The notes below the pieces were generated by a model. That model was given only the letters and a program-made list of their open reading frames with translations, was not told where the DNA came from and did no database searches. Positions 9,763 to 19,060 of a stretch of DNA of 64,000 nucleotides are shown here, in pieces. Positions within the stretch are counted from its first letter, which is position 1. Each line of letters begins with the position of its first letter. The position numbers and the translations under genes are program-made. Location of the stretch: the NCBI RefSeq assembly GCF_014649015.1, contig NZ_BMSF01000001.1, forward strand, positions 434,001 through 498,000, read 5' to 3'. The DNA is from Streptomyces narbonensis. Its GTDB lineage: Bacteria; Actinomycetota; Actinomycetes; Streptomycetales; Streptomycetaceae.

Positions 9763-9844
9763 GCCGGCCGGGCCCCGAGGGAACCCCCGTACACCTGTGG
9801 GCGGTGCGCCACCCGCGCCCGCCCCGCACCGAGGAGAAGAACCA

Positions 9845-10678
9845 CTGGGCAAGCGACAGCCCGAAGGCCCGCCGCCCGCACCGGCGGTGCAGCGCATCCG
9901 ACTGCGCTACACCAAGCGCGGCCGCCTCCGGTTCACCAGCCACCGTGACTTCCAGCGCGCCTTCGAGCGTGCGCTGCGCCGTGCCGAGGTGCCCATGGCG
10001 TACTCGGCCGGTTTCACCCCGCACCCCAAGGTGTCGTACGCCAACGCCGCCCCGACGGGTGTGGGCTCCGAGGCCGAGTACCTGGAGATCGCGCTCACCC
10101 AGACGCGCGACCCGGAGATGCTGCGGGCCCTGCTCGACGAGTCCCTCCCCGCGGGCCTCGACATCACCGACGCCGTCGAGGCCCGGACCTCGGGTCTCGC
10201 CGACCGCCTCACCGCCTCCGTGTGGGAGCTGCGGCTCGAAGGCGTCGCCGTCGAGGACGCGAAGAAGGCCGCCGACGCGTTTCTCGCGGCCGAGACCGTG
10301 GAAGTACAGCGCAAGACCAAGAACGGCATCCGCACCTTCGACGCCCGCTCCGCGGTCACCGAGCTGACGGTTTCCTCTCCCCAGGGCGATCCCCAGGGTG
10401 ATAGGCCGCTGGACAGCGCCTGTGCGATACTGCGGCTGGTTGTTCGGCACGTGACACCTGCCGTACGACCCGACGACGTCCTGTCCGGTCTCCGAGCTGT
10501 GGCCGACCTGGCGCCGCCGGTCCCCGCTGCGGTGACCAGGCTGGCGCAGGGGCTCTTCGACGAGGAGTCCGGCACGGTGACCGACCCGCTCGCGCCCGAC
10601 CGCGAGGCAGTCACGGCCGCTTCAACCACGGCCGCCGCGACCGCCTCAGCGACGGCGCCGGGTGCAGGTACCGCGTAG
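9845..10678 (+). CDS. TIGR03936 / DUF2344 family protein (radical SAM-linked)
   Basis: About 277 aa. The opening RIRLRYTKRGRLRFTSHRDFQRAFERALRRAEVPMAYSAGF and the HPKVSYANAAPTGVGSEAEYLE segment are diagnostic of this family, normally encoded beside or fused to a radical SAM protein in actinobacteria and clostridia. The molecular role is unsettled; it precedes rne and the L21/L27 genes, which hints at RNA or ribosome work. The best ribosome site, GAGGAG at 9831-9836, is 8 nt from an in-frame CTG at 9845. The next GTG (9887) has no ribosome site. A CTG start is therefore proposed; if wrong, the protein begins at 9887. The C-terminus is Ala/Thr-rich. No radical SAM partner gene lies within the visible upstream 9 kb. 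Confidence 0.85.
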   Translation: MGKRQPEGPPPAPAVQRIRLRYTKRGRLRFTSHRDFQRAFERALRRAEVPMAYSAGFTPHPKVSYANAAPTGVGSEAEYLEIALTQTRDPEMLRALLDESLPAGLDITDAVEARTSGLADRLTASVWELRLEGVAVEDAKKAADAFLAAETVEVQRKTKNGIRTFDARSAVTELTVSSPQGDPQGDRPLDSACAILRLVVRHVTPAVRPDDVLSGLRAVADLAPPVPAAVTRLAQGLFDEESGTVTDPLAPDREAVTAASTTAAATASATAPGAGTA

Positions 10679-10912
10679 GGAGCGGTCGTTGTAGCGCCGC
10701 CCTGGTACTCGGGAGCCACCTGGGTCGGGCAGCGCACAGACCAGGAGACTTTCGCCAGGCCGTACGCACAGGGCGTACGGAACCGGCGAGCCAGACATCA
10801 GCTCCCGTGCGGCGCCCGCGCCCCGGACGGCGGCACCGCGCCACAGGCGTGATCGTGCCGCCGGACCGGAACCAGACGCGGCGCCCGGGAGCGTGACGGG
10901 AGAACCGCCCGC
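10679..10912 (+). promoter_or_regulatory. rne upstream region with hairpin
   Basis: The 234 bp before rne contain a perfect 8-bp hairpin (CCGTACGC / GCGTACGG, about 10759-10780) and several GC-rich inverted stretches. No clear promoter hexamers were seen. In enterobacteria the rne leader is a target of autoregulation; whether that applies here is unknown. Confidence 0.4.
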
Positions 10913-13900
10913 ATGCTCGAGTCCAACGAAGACACCAACGCACCCGGTGACAAGCTGCCGCCGCGCCGTCGGCGCCGCGCCGCTTCCCGCCCCGCCGGTC
11001 CGCCGGTGACGGACGCCGCCACCGAGACCACGGCGCCCGCCGAGACCCCGGCCGCGGAGGCCGCGCCGGTCGAGGCCGAGGCCGCCCCCGCGCCGCGCAC
11101 CCGCCGCCGCGCCACCCGCAAGGCCACGGCACCGGCCGTGGAGACCATCGAGGTCGGCGCCCCCCTCGCGGAGGTCCCCGCCGAGACCGCCACCGCCGAG
11201 CCGGCCGCCGAGACCGCAGCCCCGGCCGACGAGGCCGCTCCGGCGCGCCCGGCCCGCCGTCGCGCCACCCGTAAGGCCACTTCCCCGGTGACGTCCACGG
11301 CCGCCGTGGAGGAGCCCGCGGTCGAGGCCGCGCCGGTCGTCGAGACCGCCGCCGTCCCGGTCGAGGAGGCCGCCGAGGCCGCGCCCGCCCCGCGCACCCG
11401 CCGTCGCGCCACCCGTAAGGCCACCTCGCCCGTGACGTCCACGGCCGCCGTGGAGGAGCCCGCGGTCGAGGCCGCGCCGGTCGTCGAGACCGCCGCCGCC
11501 CCGGTCGAGGAGGCCGCCGAGGCCGCGCCCGCCCCGCGCACCCGCCGCCGCGCCACCCGCAGGGCGACCTCGCCCGAGGCCGCCCCCGAGGCGCCCGCCG
11601 AGACCCCCACCGGCGAGTCCCTGCCGCAGGCCGCCGTCGCGCAGATCGCCGCCGACGAGGCCGAGGTCGCCGCGGCCGAGACCGCCGCCACCCGTGGCCG
11701 CGGCCGCCGCCGCGCCACCTCGCCGCAGTTCACCTCCGAGCCCGTCGCGAAGCCGGATACCTCCCGCGCCCGCCGCGCCGAGCGTCCTGCGGTCGCCGTC
11801 TTCCAGGCCCCGGTCTTCTCCGAGCCGATGTTCCAGACTCCGGAGACGGCCGCCATCGCAGCGGCCGAGGTCGTGGAGCCCGAGGAGCTGGAGGAGGACG
11901 AGACGGTCGAGGTCGAGGCCGAGGCCGTCGAGGCGACCGGGCCCATCGAGATCCCGGAGGCCACGGAGCGGGCCGAGTCCGGCTCCCGCCGTCGCCGTCG
12001 CCGCCGTGGCGAGCCCGTCGCCGTCGAGCCCGTCCCGACCACCGTCGCCGACGAGCCCGAGATCGAGGCCGCCGCCGACGAGCTCGACGAGGCCGACGAG
12101 ACCGAGGACGGCGACGAGTACGGGGACCGCCCGTCCCGCCGTCGCCGCCGTGGCGGCCGTCGCCGTCGCCGCGGTGAGCTCACCGAAGTCGAGGAGTCGG
12201 AGGAGTCCGACGAGCTCCGCGCCGAGGACGAGGGCGAGACCGAGGAGGGCGAGGAGGAGCAGGACGAGACCGAGGCGTACGCCGGCGGCTCCAGCAGCTC
12301 CCGTCGCCGTCGTCGCCGTCGCCGTCGCAGCGGGGACGCCGCCGCCGACGTCGAGGGCGCCGACGAGGAAGGCGTCCGTACGGTCGTCAAGGTCCGCGAG
12401 CCCCGCCCGGCCCGCGAGAAGGCCGAGGCCGGCACCGGCGCCGACGAGGTCCAGTCCATCAAGGGCTCGACCCGCCTGGAGGCCAAGAAGCAGCGGCGCC
12501 GCGAGGGCCGCGAGCAGGGCCGCCGCCGCGTCCCGATCATCACCGAGGCCGAGTTCCTCGCCCGCCGCGAGGCCGTCGAGCGCGTCATGGTCGTCCGCCA
12601 GAGCGGCGAGCGCACCCAGATCGGCGTCCTGGAAGACAACGTGCTCGTCGAGCACTACGTCAACAAGGAGCAGGCCACCTCGTACGTCGGCAACGTCTAC
12701 CTGGGCAAGGTCCAGAACGTGCTGCCGTCGATGGAGGCCGCGTTCGTCGACATCGGCAAGGGCCGCAACGCCGTCCTGTACGCCGGCGAGGTCAACTTCG
12801 AGGCGCTCGGCATGGCCAACGGGCCGCGCCGCATCGAGACCGCCCTCAAGTCCGGCCAGTCGGTCCTCGTGCAGGTCACGAAGGACCCGATCGGCCACAA
12901 GGGCGCCCGCCTGACCAGCCAGGTCTCCCTGCCCGGCCGCTACCTCGTGTACGTGCCCGAGGGCTCGATGACCGGCATCAGCCGCAAGCTCCCGGACACC
13001 GAGCGCGCCCGGCTGAAGACCATCCTCAAGAAGATCGTCCCCGAGGACGCGGGCGTCATCGTGCGCACCGCCGCCGAGGGCGCGAGCGAGGACGAGCTGC
13101 GCCGCGACGTCGAGCGTCTGCAGGCGCAGTGGGAGGACATCCAGAAGAAGGCCAAGCAGATCTCGACGAGCGCGCCGAGCCTGCTGTACGGCGAGCCGGA
13201 CATGACCGTCCGGGTCGTCCGCGACATCTTCAACGAGGACTTCTCCAAGGTCATCGTCAGTGGTGACGAGGCGTGGGAGACCATCCACGGCTACGTCTCG
13301 CACGTCGCCCCGGACCTGGCCGACCGCCTGTCCAAGTGGACGAGCGAGGTCGACGTCTTCGCGACGTACCGGATCGACGAGCAGCTCATGAAGGCGCTCG
13401 ACCGCAAGGTCTGGCTGCCGTCCGGCGGCTCGCTGGTGATCGACAAGACCGAGGCGATGATCGTCGTCGACGTCAACACCGGCAAGTTCACCGGCCAGGG
13501 CGGCAACCTCGAAGAGACCGTGACGAGGAACAACCTCGAAGCGGCCGAGGAGATCGTGCGCCAGCTCCGGCTGCGCGACCTCGGCGGCATCGTCGTCATC
13601 GACTTCATCGACATGGTCCTGGAGTCCAACCGCGACCTGGTGCTGCGCCGCCTCCTGGAGTGCCTGGGGCGTGACCGGACCAAGCACCAGGTGGCCGAGG
13701 TCACCTCGCTCGGCCTGGTCCAGATGACCCGCAAGCGGGTCGGCCAGGGCCTCCTCGAGTCCTTCTCCGAGACCTGCGTCCACTGCAACGGCCGCGGTGT
13801 CATCGTCCACATGGAGCAGCCGGCGGTCACCGGCGGCGGTGGCAAGCGGGCGAAGAAGCGCGGCCGCGGCGGCGCCGAGCACGCCCACGACCACGAGCAC

Positions 13901-14767
13901 GAGCACGAGACCACCGAGTCCGGTGCCGAGACCGAGGCCGAGGTCGAGGCGGAGCTGGCCGCGCCGGTCGCCCTGCCCGAGCCGATCGCCCCGGACGAGG
14001 AGCTGTACGGCAGCATCGCCGAGGCCGAGGCCGCCGCCACGCGCGGTCGTGGCCGCCGCCGCGCCACCCGCCGGGTGTCCGCGCCGGCCACCCCGTCCCG
14101 TGTCGTCGAGACCGAGACCTACGTGGTGGAGCCGGAGCCCGTCGCCGAGGCCGCTGCGGTCGTCGAGCCGGTGGCCGAGCCCGTCGTCGAGCCGGTCGTC
14201 GAGGCCGCGGTCGAGGAGACCGCCGCCCCGGCCCCGCGCACCCGTCGCCGCGCCACGCGCCGGGCGACGTCCCCGGTCGTGTCGACCACGGAGGCCGCCG
14301 AGGCCGCTGCGGTCGTCGAGCCGGTCGTCGAGCCGGTGGCCGCGCCCGTCGTCGAGGAGGCCCCCGTGGCCGCCCCGGAGCCGGAGCCCGTCGTGGAGAC
14401 CGCGCCCGAGCCCGCCGTCGAGGAGGCCCCCGTGGCCGCCCCGCCGCGTGCCCGCCGCCGGGTGGTCCGCAAGGCCACCGCACCCGCCGGTTCCCCCGCG
14501 GGTGCCGAGGAGGCCGCCGTCCTGGTGGTCGCCACGGCCCCGGCCGAGACCGAGTCCGCCACGGCGGAGCCCGAGGCGGAAGCCGAGACCGAGGCCGCGC
14601 CGGCCAAGAAGACGGCCGCGCGCAAGACCGCGAAGAAGGCCACGGCCAAGAAGGCCGCCACCAAGAAGACGGCGGCGACCAAGAAGACGGCGGCGAAGAA
14701 GACCACCGCCAAGAAGGCCCCGGCCAAGAAGGCGGCGGAGAAGACCCCGGCTCCGGCCCAGGACTGA
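10913..14767 (+). CDS. rne: Ribonuclease E/G (rne/rng), 1284 aa
   Basis: Endoribonuclease of the RNase E/G family, central to mRNA decay and rRNA/tRNA processing. The catalytic core is central, as is usual in Streptomyces: S1 domain about residues 575-690 (YVGNVYLGKVQNVLPSMEAAFVDIG), Mg-binding DVNTGKF near 852 and VVIDFIDM near 896, and the Zn-link CVHC near 954. Both arms are low complexity: an N-terminal ~520 residues of Ala/Glu/Pro with RTRRRATRK islands and acidic tracts, a His cluster HAHDHEHEHE just after the core, and a C-terminal Lys/Ala tail. The arms probably bind RNA and partner proteins. Start ATG follows GGGAG at suitable spacing. A strong terminator follows the stop. Confidence 0.97.
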   Translation: MLESNEDTNAPGDKLPPRRRRRAASRPAGPPVTDAATETTAPAETPAAEAAPVEAEAAPAPRTRRRATRKATAPAVETIEVGAPLAEVPAETATAEPAAETAAPADEAAPARPARRRATRKATSPVTSTAAVEEPAVEAAPVVETAAVPVEEAAEAAPAPRTRRRATRKATSPVTSTAAVEEPAVEAAPVVETAAAPVEEAAEAAPAPRTRRRATRRATSPEAAPEAPAETPTGESLPQAAVAQIAADEAEVAAAETAATRGRGRRRATSPQFTSEPVAKPDTSRARRAERPAVAVFQAPVFSEPMFQTPETAAIAAAEVVEPEELEEDETVEVEAEAVEATGPIEIPEATERAESGSRRRRRRRGEPVAVEPVPTTVADEPEIEAAADELDEADETEDGDEYGDRPSRRRRRGGRRRRRGELTEVEESEESDELRAEDEGETEEGEEEQDETEAYAGGSSSSRRRRRRRRRSGDAAADVEGADEEGVRTVVKVREPRPAREKAEAGTGADEVQSIKGSTRLEAKKQRRREGREQGRRRVPIITEAEFLARREAVERVMVVRQSGERTQIGVLEDNVLVEHYVNKEQATSYVGNVYLGKVQNVLPSMEAAFVDIGKGRNAVLYAGEVNFEALGMANGPRRIETALKSGQSVLVQVTKDPIGHKGARLTSQVSLPGRYLVYVPEGSMTGISRKLPDTERARLKTILKKIVPEDAGVIVRTAAEGASEDELRRDVERLQAQWEDIQKKAKQISTSAPSLLYGEPDMTVRVVRDIFNEDFSKVIVSGDEAWETIHGYVSHVAPDLADRLSKWTSEVDVFATYRIDEQLMKALDRKVWLPSGGSLVIDKTEAMIVVDVNTGKFTGQGGNLEETVTRNNLEAAEEIVRQLRLRDLGGIVVIDFIDMVLESNRDLVLRRLLECLGRDRTKHQVAEVTSLGLVQMTRKRVGQGLLESFSETCVHCNGRGVIVHMEQPAVTGGGGKRAKKRGRGGAEHAHDHEHEHETTESGAETEAEVEAELAAPVALPEPIAPDEELYGSIAEAEAAATRGRGRRRATRRVSAPATPSRVVETETYVVEPEPVAEAAAVVEPVAEPVVEPVVEAAVEETAAPAPRTRRRATRRATSPVVSTTEAAEAAAVVEPVVEPVAAPVVEEAPVAAPEPEPVVETAPEPAVEEAPVAAPPRARRRVVRKATAPAGSPAGAEEAAVLVVATAPAETESATAEPEAEAETEAAPAKKTAARKTAKKATAKKAATKKTAATKKTAAKKTTAKKAPAKKAAEKTPAPAQD
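11288..11575. repeat. Tandem 144-bp repeat inside rne
   Basis: Two nearly identical 144-bp units (starting 11288 and 11432), each encoding 48 residues that begin VTSTAAVEEP and end RTRRRATRKATSP or close to it. More degraded versions of the RTRRRATR island recur before, after, and in the C-terminal arm near 14235-14280. Confidence 0.85.
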
Positions 14768-14772
14768 TCCAC

Positions 14773-14810
14773 CGGGTGCGGGCCGTCCCCTTCGGGACGG
14801 CCCGCACCCG
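14773..14810 (+). terminator. Terminator after rne
   Basis: Perfect 17-bp GC stem (14773-14789 with 14794-14810), loop CTTC. No T tract, as is common in Streptomyces. Confidence 0.85.
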
Positions 14811-14854
14811 CTCGGGGGTGCCTCGCCGATCAGGCCGGGCTCGCGTGGGCGAAT

Positions 14855-15043
14855 TTGACCCTCTGCGGCGCCCGCCCGTAACCTAGACCGTCGGCGTGTC
14901 TGACTGGACGCGTCGCGCCTCTGAGCACCTCCCTCCCGCTCGTCGGGAGAGGCCGCTCGTCCGATTCCGGAACGCCGCGGGCCCTTGGGCCCGTGTGAGC
15001 GGCTGGCTTCAGAGGTTTCATCCCGAGTGAGAGAGAGATCCGC
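14855..15043 (+). promoter_or_regulatory. rplU promoter and structured leader
   Basis: A sigma-70-type promoter: TTGACC (14855-14860), 18-nt spacer, TAACCT (14879-14884), predicting a transcript start near 14891 and a leader of about 150 nt. The leader can close on itself: CCTCTGA (14918-14924) pairs with TCAGAGG (15009-15015), enclosing the hairpins CTCCCG/CGGGAG (14933-14949) and CGGGCCC/GGGCCCG (about 14978-14994). It may be an autoregulatory ribosomal-protein leader. Confidence 0.65.
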
Positions 15044-15364
15044 GTGTACGCCATCGTGCGCAGCGGTGGTCGCCAGCACAAGGTTGCTGTCGGCGACATC
15101 GTTGAGGTTGACAAGATTTCCACTGCCAAGGTTGGCGACACGGTCGAGCTCTCGACCCTGCTCGTTGTCGACGGCGACGCCGTGACCAGCGACCCGTGGG
15201 TCCTGGCCGGTATCAAGGTCACGGCCGAGGTCGTGGACCACCACAAGGGCGCCAAGATCGACATCCTGCGCTACAAGAACAAGACCGGCTACCGCCGTCG
15301 CCAGGGTCACCGCCAGCAGTACACGGCGATCAAGGTCACCGGTATCCCCGCGGCTGCGAAGTAA
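15044..15364 (+). CDS. rplU: 50S ribosomal protein L21
   Basis: 106 aa, full length for L21 ([36 protein letters not shown] near the C-terminus). It binds 23S rRNA in the large subunit. GTG start behind GAGAGAGAT. It is the first gene of rplU-rpmA, with obg next, the usual bacterial ribosome-assembly arrangement; rpmA follows after 13 nt. Confidence 0.98.
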   Translation: MYAIVRSGGRQHKVAVGDIVEVDKISTAKVGDTVELSTLLVVDGDAVTSDPWVLAGIKVTAEVVDHHKGAKIDILRYKNKTGYRRRQGHRQQYTAIKVTGIPAAAK

Positions 15365-15377
15365 GAGGGACTGAGAC

Positions 15378-15632
15378 ATGGCACACAAGAAGGGCGCATC
15401 GTCCACCCGGAACGGGCGCGATTCCAACGCTCAGCGGCTCGGCGTGAAGCGCTTCGGCGGTCAGGTCGTTTCCGCTGGTGAGATCCTCGTCCGCCAGCGC
15501 GGCACCCACTTCCACCCCGGCGCGGGCGTCGGCCGTGGCGGCGACGACACGCTGTTCGCCCTGCTGCCCGGCTCGGTGCAGTTCGGCACCCACCGTGGCC
15601 GCAAGGTCGTGAACATCGTTCCGGTCGCCTGA
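15378..15632 (+). CDS. rpmA: 50S ribosomal protein L27
   Basis: 84 aa, beginning [22 protein letters not shown]. The N-terminus starts directly with the short form that reaches the peptidyl-transferase centre, with no Firmicutes-type cleavable extension. RBS GAGGGAC, 13 nt after rplU. Confidence 0.98.
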   Translation: MAHKKGASSTRNGRDSNAQRLGVKRFGGQVVSAGEILVRQRGTHFHPGAGVGRGGDDTLFALLPGSVQFGTHRGRKVVNIVPVA

Positions 15633-15646
15633 TCGGATCTTTGCGG

Positions 15647-15685
15647 AGGCGGACCTCACTTCCCGTACGGGAAGCGGGTCCGCCT
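15647..15685 (+). terminator. Terminator after rpmA
   Basis: Outer stem AGGCGGACC / GGTCCGCCT (15647-15655, 15677-15685) enclosing a second perfect hairpin CTTCCCGTACGGGAAG (15659-15674), followed by TTTCGCG. It may separate rplU-rpmA from obg. Confidence 0.8.
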
Positions 15686-15758
15686 TTCGCGTGTTACTAG
15701 ATAGACATTCCGTACTTCCCCCGCCTTCGGCCGGGGACCCCCCAATGGAGGCACCACC

Positions 15759-17198
15759 ATGACCACCTTCGTGGACCGCGTCGAGCTGCACGTCGCCGCG
15801 GGTAACGGAGGCCACGGCTGCGCCTCCGTTCACCGGGAGAAGTTCAAGCCGCTCGGCGGCCCCGACGGCGGCAACGGCGGCCGCGGCGGTGACGTGACCC
15901 TGGTCGTCGACCAGTCGGTCACCACCCTGCTCGAGTACCACCACTCGCCGCACCGCAAGGCCACCAACGGCCAGCCCGGCGCCGGCGACAACCGCTCCGG
16001 CAAGGAGGGCCAGGACCTCGTCCTGACCGTGCCGGACGGCACCGTCGTCCTCGACAAGCAGGGCAACGTGCTCGCGGACCTCGTCGGCGAGGGCACCACC
16101 TTCGTCGCGGGCCAGGGCGGCCGCGGCGGCCTCGGCAACGCAGCGCTGGCGTCCGCCCGCCGCAAGGCCCCCGGCTTCGCCCTCCTCGGCGAGCCCGGCG
16201 AGTCGCGGGACATCGTCCTGGAGCTCAAGACCGTCGCGGACGTGGCCCTCGTCGGCTACCCGAGCGCGGGCAAGTCCTCGCTCATCTCCGTCCTGTCGGC
16301 CGCCAAGCCGAAGATCGCCGACTACCCCTTCACGACGCTCGTCCCGAACCTGGGCGTGGTCACGGCCGGCTCGACCGTCTACACGATCGCCGACGTGCCG
16401 GGCCTGATCCCGGGCGCGAGCCAGGGCCGCGGCCTGGGCCTGGAGTTCCTGCGCCACGTCGAGCGCTGCTCGGTCCTCGTGCACGTCCTGGACACGGCGA
16501 CGCTGGAGTCCGACCGCGACCCCGTCTCCGACCTCGACATCATCGAGGAGGAGCTCCGGCAGTACGGCGGTCTCGAGGACCGCCCCCGCATCGTCGTCCT
16601 CAACAAGATCGACATCCCGGACGGCCAGGACCTCGCGGACATGATCCGCCCGGACCTGGAGGCACGCGGCTACCAGGTGTACGAGGCCTCCGCTGTCGCC
16701 CGTACGGGACTCAAGGAGCTCTCCTTCGCCCTCGCCGGCATCGTCGCCGAAGCGCGCGCCGCCAAGCCGAAGGAGGAGGCGACCCGCATCGTCATCACCC
16801 CGAAGGCCGTCGACGACGCGGGCTTCACCGTCACGTACGACGAGGCCGAGGACGTCTACCGGGTGCGCGGCGACAAGCCCGAGCGCTGGGTCCGCCAGAC
16901 CGACTTCAACAACGACGAGGCCGTGGGCTACCTGGCCGACCGCCTCAACCGCCTCGGCGTCGAGGACCGGCTGATGAAGGCGGGCGCCCGCGCCGGCGAC
17001 GGTGTGGCGATCGGCACAGAGGACAACGCGGTCGTCTTCGACTGGGAGCCCACGATGATGGCGGGCGCCGAGATGCTCGGCCGCCGTGGCGAGGACCACC
17101 GTCTGGAGGCCCCGCGCCCGGCGGCGCAGCGCCGCCGCGACCGGGACGCGCAGCGGGACGATGCACAGCGCGAGTACGACGAGTTCGACCCCTTCTAG
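15759..17198 (+). CDS. obg: GTPase Obg/CgtA
   Basis: 479 aa. Glycine-rich Obg fold at residues 1-158 ([32 protein letters not shown]), then the G domain with G1 GYPSAGKSS near 166, G3 [10 protein letters not shown] near 211 and G4 NKID near 282, and the OCT domain about 350-430 ([24 protein letters not shown]). It acts in 50S assembly; in Streptomyces Obg has also been tied to the start of sporulation. The charged tail after residue 440 is genus-typical. ATG start behind GGAGGC. Confidence 0.98.
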   Translation: MTTFVDRVELHVAAGNGGHGCASVHREKFKPLGGPDGGNGGRGGDVTLVVDQSVTTLLEYHHSPHRKATNGQPGAGDNRSGKEGQDLVLTVPDGTVVLDKQGNVLADLVGEGTTFVAGQGGRGGLGNAALASARRKAPGFALLGEPGESRDIVLELKTVADVALVGYPSAGKSSLISVLSAAKPKIADYPFTTLVPNLGVVTAGSTVYTIADVPGLIPGASQGRGLGLEFLRHVERCSVLVHVLDTATLESDRDPVSDLDIIEEELRQYGGLEDRPRIVVLNKIDIPDGQDLADMIRPDLEARGYQVYEASAVARTGLKELSFALAGIVAEARAAKPKEEATRIVITPKAVDDAGFTVTYDEAEDVYRVRGDKPERWVRQTDFNNDEAVGYLADRLNRLGVEDRLMKAGARAGDGVAIGTEDNAVVFDWEPTMMAGAEMLGRRGEDHRLEAPRPAAQRRRDRDAQRDDAQREYDEFDPF

Positions 17199-17295
17199 CA
17201 TGTCCGTGGTCGGGGGAGTGCCGCCGACGCGCTCGGCGGCCCTCCCTTCCGGTTCTCCGGTCAGGGGTCCGGTTTGCTCCCGCTACGATGCTCGG

Positions 17296-18927
17296 ATGGT
17301 CGAGCCACCCCACGCGGCACGGGTCAGTGTCGTCGTCATCGCGTACAACGACGCCGAGCACGTGGGCGACGCGATCCGGTCCGCCCTCGCGCAGGGCGAG
17401 GCCGTCGGTGAGGTCGTCGTCGTCGACGACGCCTCCACGGACGCGACGCCCGACGTGGTCGCCGGCTTCGCCGCCGAGCCGCGTGTGAAGCCGCTGGTCC
17501 GCGAGGTCAACAGCGGCGGCTGCGGCACCCCCCGCAACGACGGCATCGCCGCCGCCGTCCACCCGTGGGTCATGCTCCTGGACAGCGACGACGTGCTGGT
17601 TCCCGGTGCCGTCGACCGGCTTCTCGCCGTCGCGTCCGACGCGGGCGCGGACGTCGTGACCGGCCTCTGCGTGCGCCGCGAGCTCCCCGAGGGCCGCGAG
17701 AAGATCTGGGCAGCCTCGCTGTACGACGTCAACGACGGCGCCACCCTCCCCGGCACCGTCCTCGACAGTGTCGAGGACCACCCCGAGCTGGTCCTCGACA
17801 CCCTCTCCGTCAACAAGCTCTACCGCCGTGACTTCCTGAACACGCATGCGATCCGCTTCCCCGAGGGCGCCTTCCACTACGAGGACTTCGTCTTCAGCGC
17901 CCAGGTCCAGGCCGCGGCGCCCCGGCTCGCCGTCACCGACGTCCCCCTGTACGTCTGGCACGTCCGGCGCCAGGCCGCGAACCTGTCGATCTCGCTGCGC
18001 CAGGGCTCCCTGGCGAACTGGGAGCACCGGGTCGCCGCGCACCGCGCCGTCGTCGAGGTCTTCCGCAAGGCCGGGCGTCCCGCGCTCGCGATCCCCGCGC
18101 AGACGAAGTTCCTCGACTACGACCTCCCCATGTACCTCCGCGAGCTGCCGCGCCGGCCCGCCGCCTACCGCGCCGACTGGTGGACGGTCACCCGTGACCA
18201 CGTCGTCGGCTTCGACGACGCGGCGGTTGCCGCCGCCCGGGCGCCGCACCGCTGGCTGCACGCCGGGATCACGGCCCTCGCCGCCGTGCCCGAGGGCCGC
18301 GAGCTCACCCGCCTCGCGGAGCTCGCCGCCGGCCGACCGCGGCTCGTCCCTCCGTACCCCCGCTCCGAGGACGGCGCCCCCGTGCTGGCCGCCGCCCCCG
18401 CCGACGTACCCCTGGACGGTCTCGACGAGCTGCCCCCGGCCGGGCTGCCCGTCGCCGTGGACGGCGTCGCCACCGTCGGCGGCAGCGCCCGGGTCACGCT
18501 GACCGTGCACGAGCTGTACGGCCGGATCGGCGCACTGCACCCCGTCTCCGTGCGGGTCGAGTTCACCGAGCGCGTCTCGGGCCAGAAGCTCCTCGCCGAG
18601 GCCGTCCCCCTGCGCCCCTCCGGCGAGGGGTGGACCGCCACCGCGCGGATCCCCAGTGCCCAGCTGCTCCGGGCCGGCCGGCTCGCCTCCTGGTCGCTCG
18701 TCGCCGTGCTGCGCTACGCGGACGGCTCGACCGGCCGCGCCGAGGTCAGGACCCCGGACGGCTTCGCCGGCCGGCGGGGCGTGGCCCTCGGCAGGTTCGG
18801 CCGCGTCCTGCTCGTCCAGGTCGTGGCCTCGCCGCGCAGGGCCCTGACCCTCCGCCTCACGGGCGGGATGGCGGGCGCCCGCCAGGTGCTGTCCGGACGT
18901 ATCAGGAGGATCCTGGCAAGACGCTGA
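17296..18927 (+). CDS. GT2 glycosyltransferase, 543 aa, leaderless
   Basis: GT-A family 2 transferase: VSVVVIAYNDAEHV, LLDSDDVLVPG near residue 95, SVNKLYRRDFLNTHAIRFPEG and HYEDFVF. The sequence matches the GT2 halves of the glycerophosphotransferase fusions at 2641 and 19061, but the second enzymatic domain is absent; instead the last ~150 residues look like a beta-sandwich module (VAVDGVATVGGSARVTLTV). Likely role: adding sugar to a wall polymer. The start ATG at 17296 has no ribosome site; a -10 hexamer TACGAT (17284-17289) ends 7 nt before it, so the mRNA is probably leaderless. Confidence 0.9.
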   Translation: MVEPPHAARVSVVVIAYNDAEHVGDAIRSALAQGEAVGEVVVVDDASTDATPDVVAGFAAEPRVKPLVREVNSGGCGTPRNDGIAAAVHPWVMLLDSDDVLVPGAVDRLLAVASDAGADVVTGLCVRRELPEGREKIWAASLYDVNDGATLPGTVLDSVEDHPELVLDTLSVNKLYRRDFLNTHAIRFPEGAFHYEDFVFSAQVQAAAPRLAVTDVPLYVWHVRRQAANLSISLRQGSLANWEHRVAAHRAVVEVFRKAGRPALAIPAQTKFLDYDLPMYLRELPRRPAAYRADWWTVTRDHVVGFDDAAVAAARAPHRWLHAGITALAAVPEGRELTRLAELAAGRPRLVPPYPRSEDGAPVLAAAPADVPLDGLDELPPAGLPVAVDGVATVGGSARVTLTVHELYGRIGALHPVSVRVEFTERVSGQKLLAEAVPLRPSGEGWTATARIPSAQLLRAGRLASWSLVAVLRYADGSTGRAEVRTPDGFAGRRGVALGRFGRVLLVQVVASPRRALTLRLTGGMAGARQVLSGRIRRILARR

Positions 18928-19060
18928 GCACCCCCGACGAACGGGAAACCAGTTTCAGAACAATTCCCCCCGGGGGAGTGACTTGGCGGTCGCCGAGGGC
19001 GTTCATCAGTCAACTGAGAACGCGCTCTGTACTACCGCATGCCTGTGTGAGAGGACTTGG

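Noticed and set aside
10646..15427. 1593-aa open frame on the minus strand across rne and rplU
   Set aside because: It is the antisense of rne; composition is repetitive Gly/Leu/Arg/Asp from GC-skewed codons, with no domain and no ribosome site.
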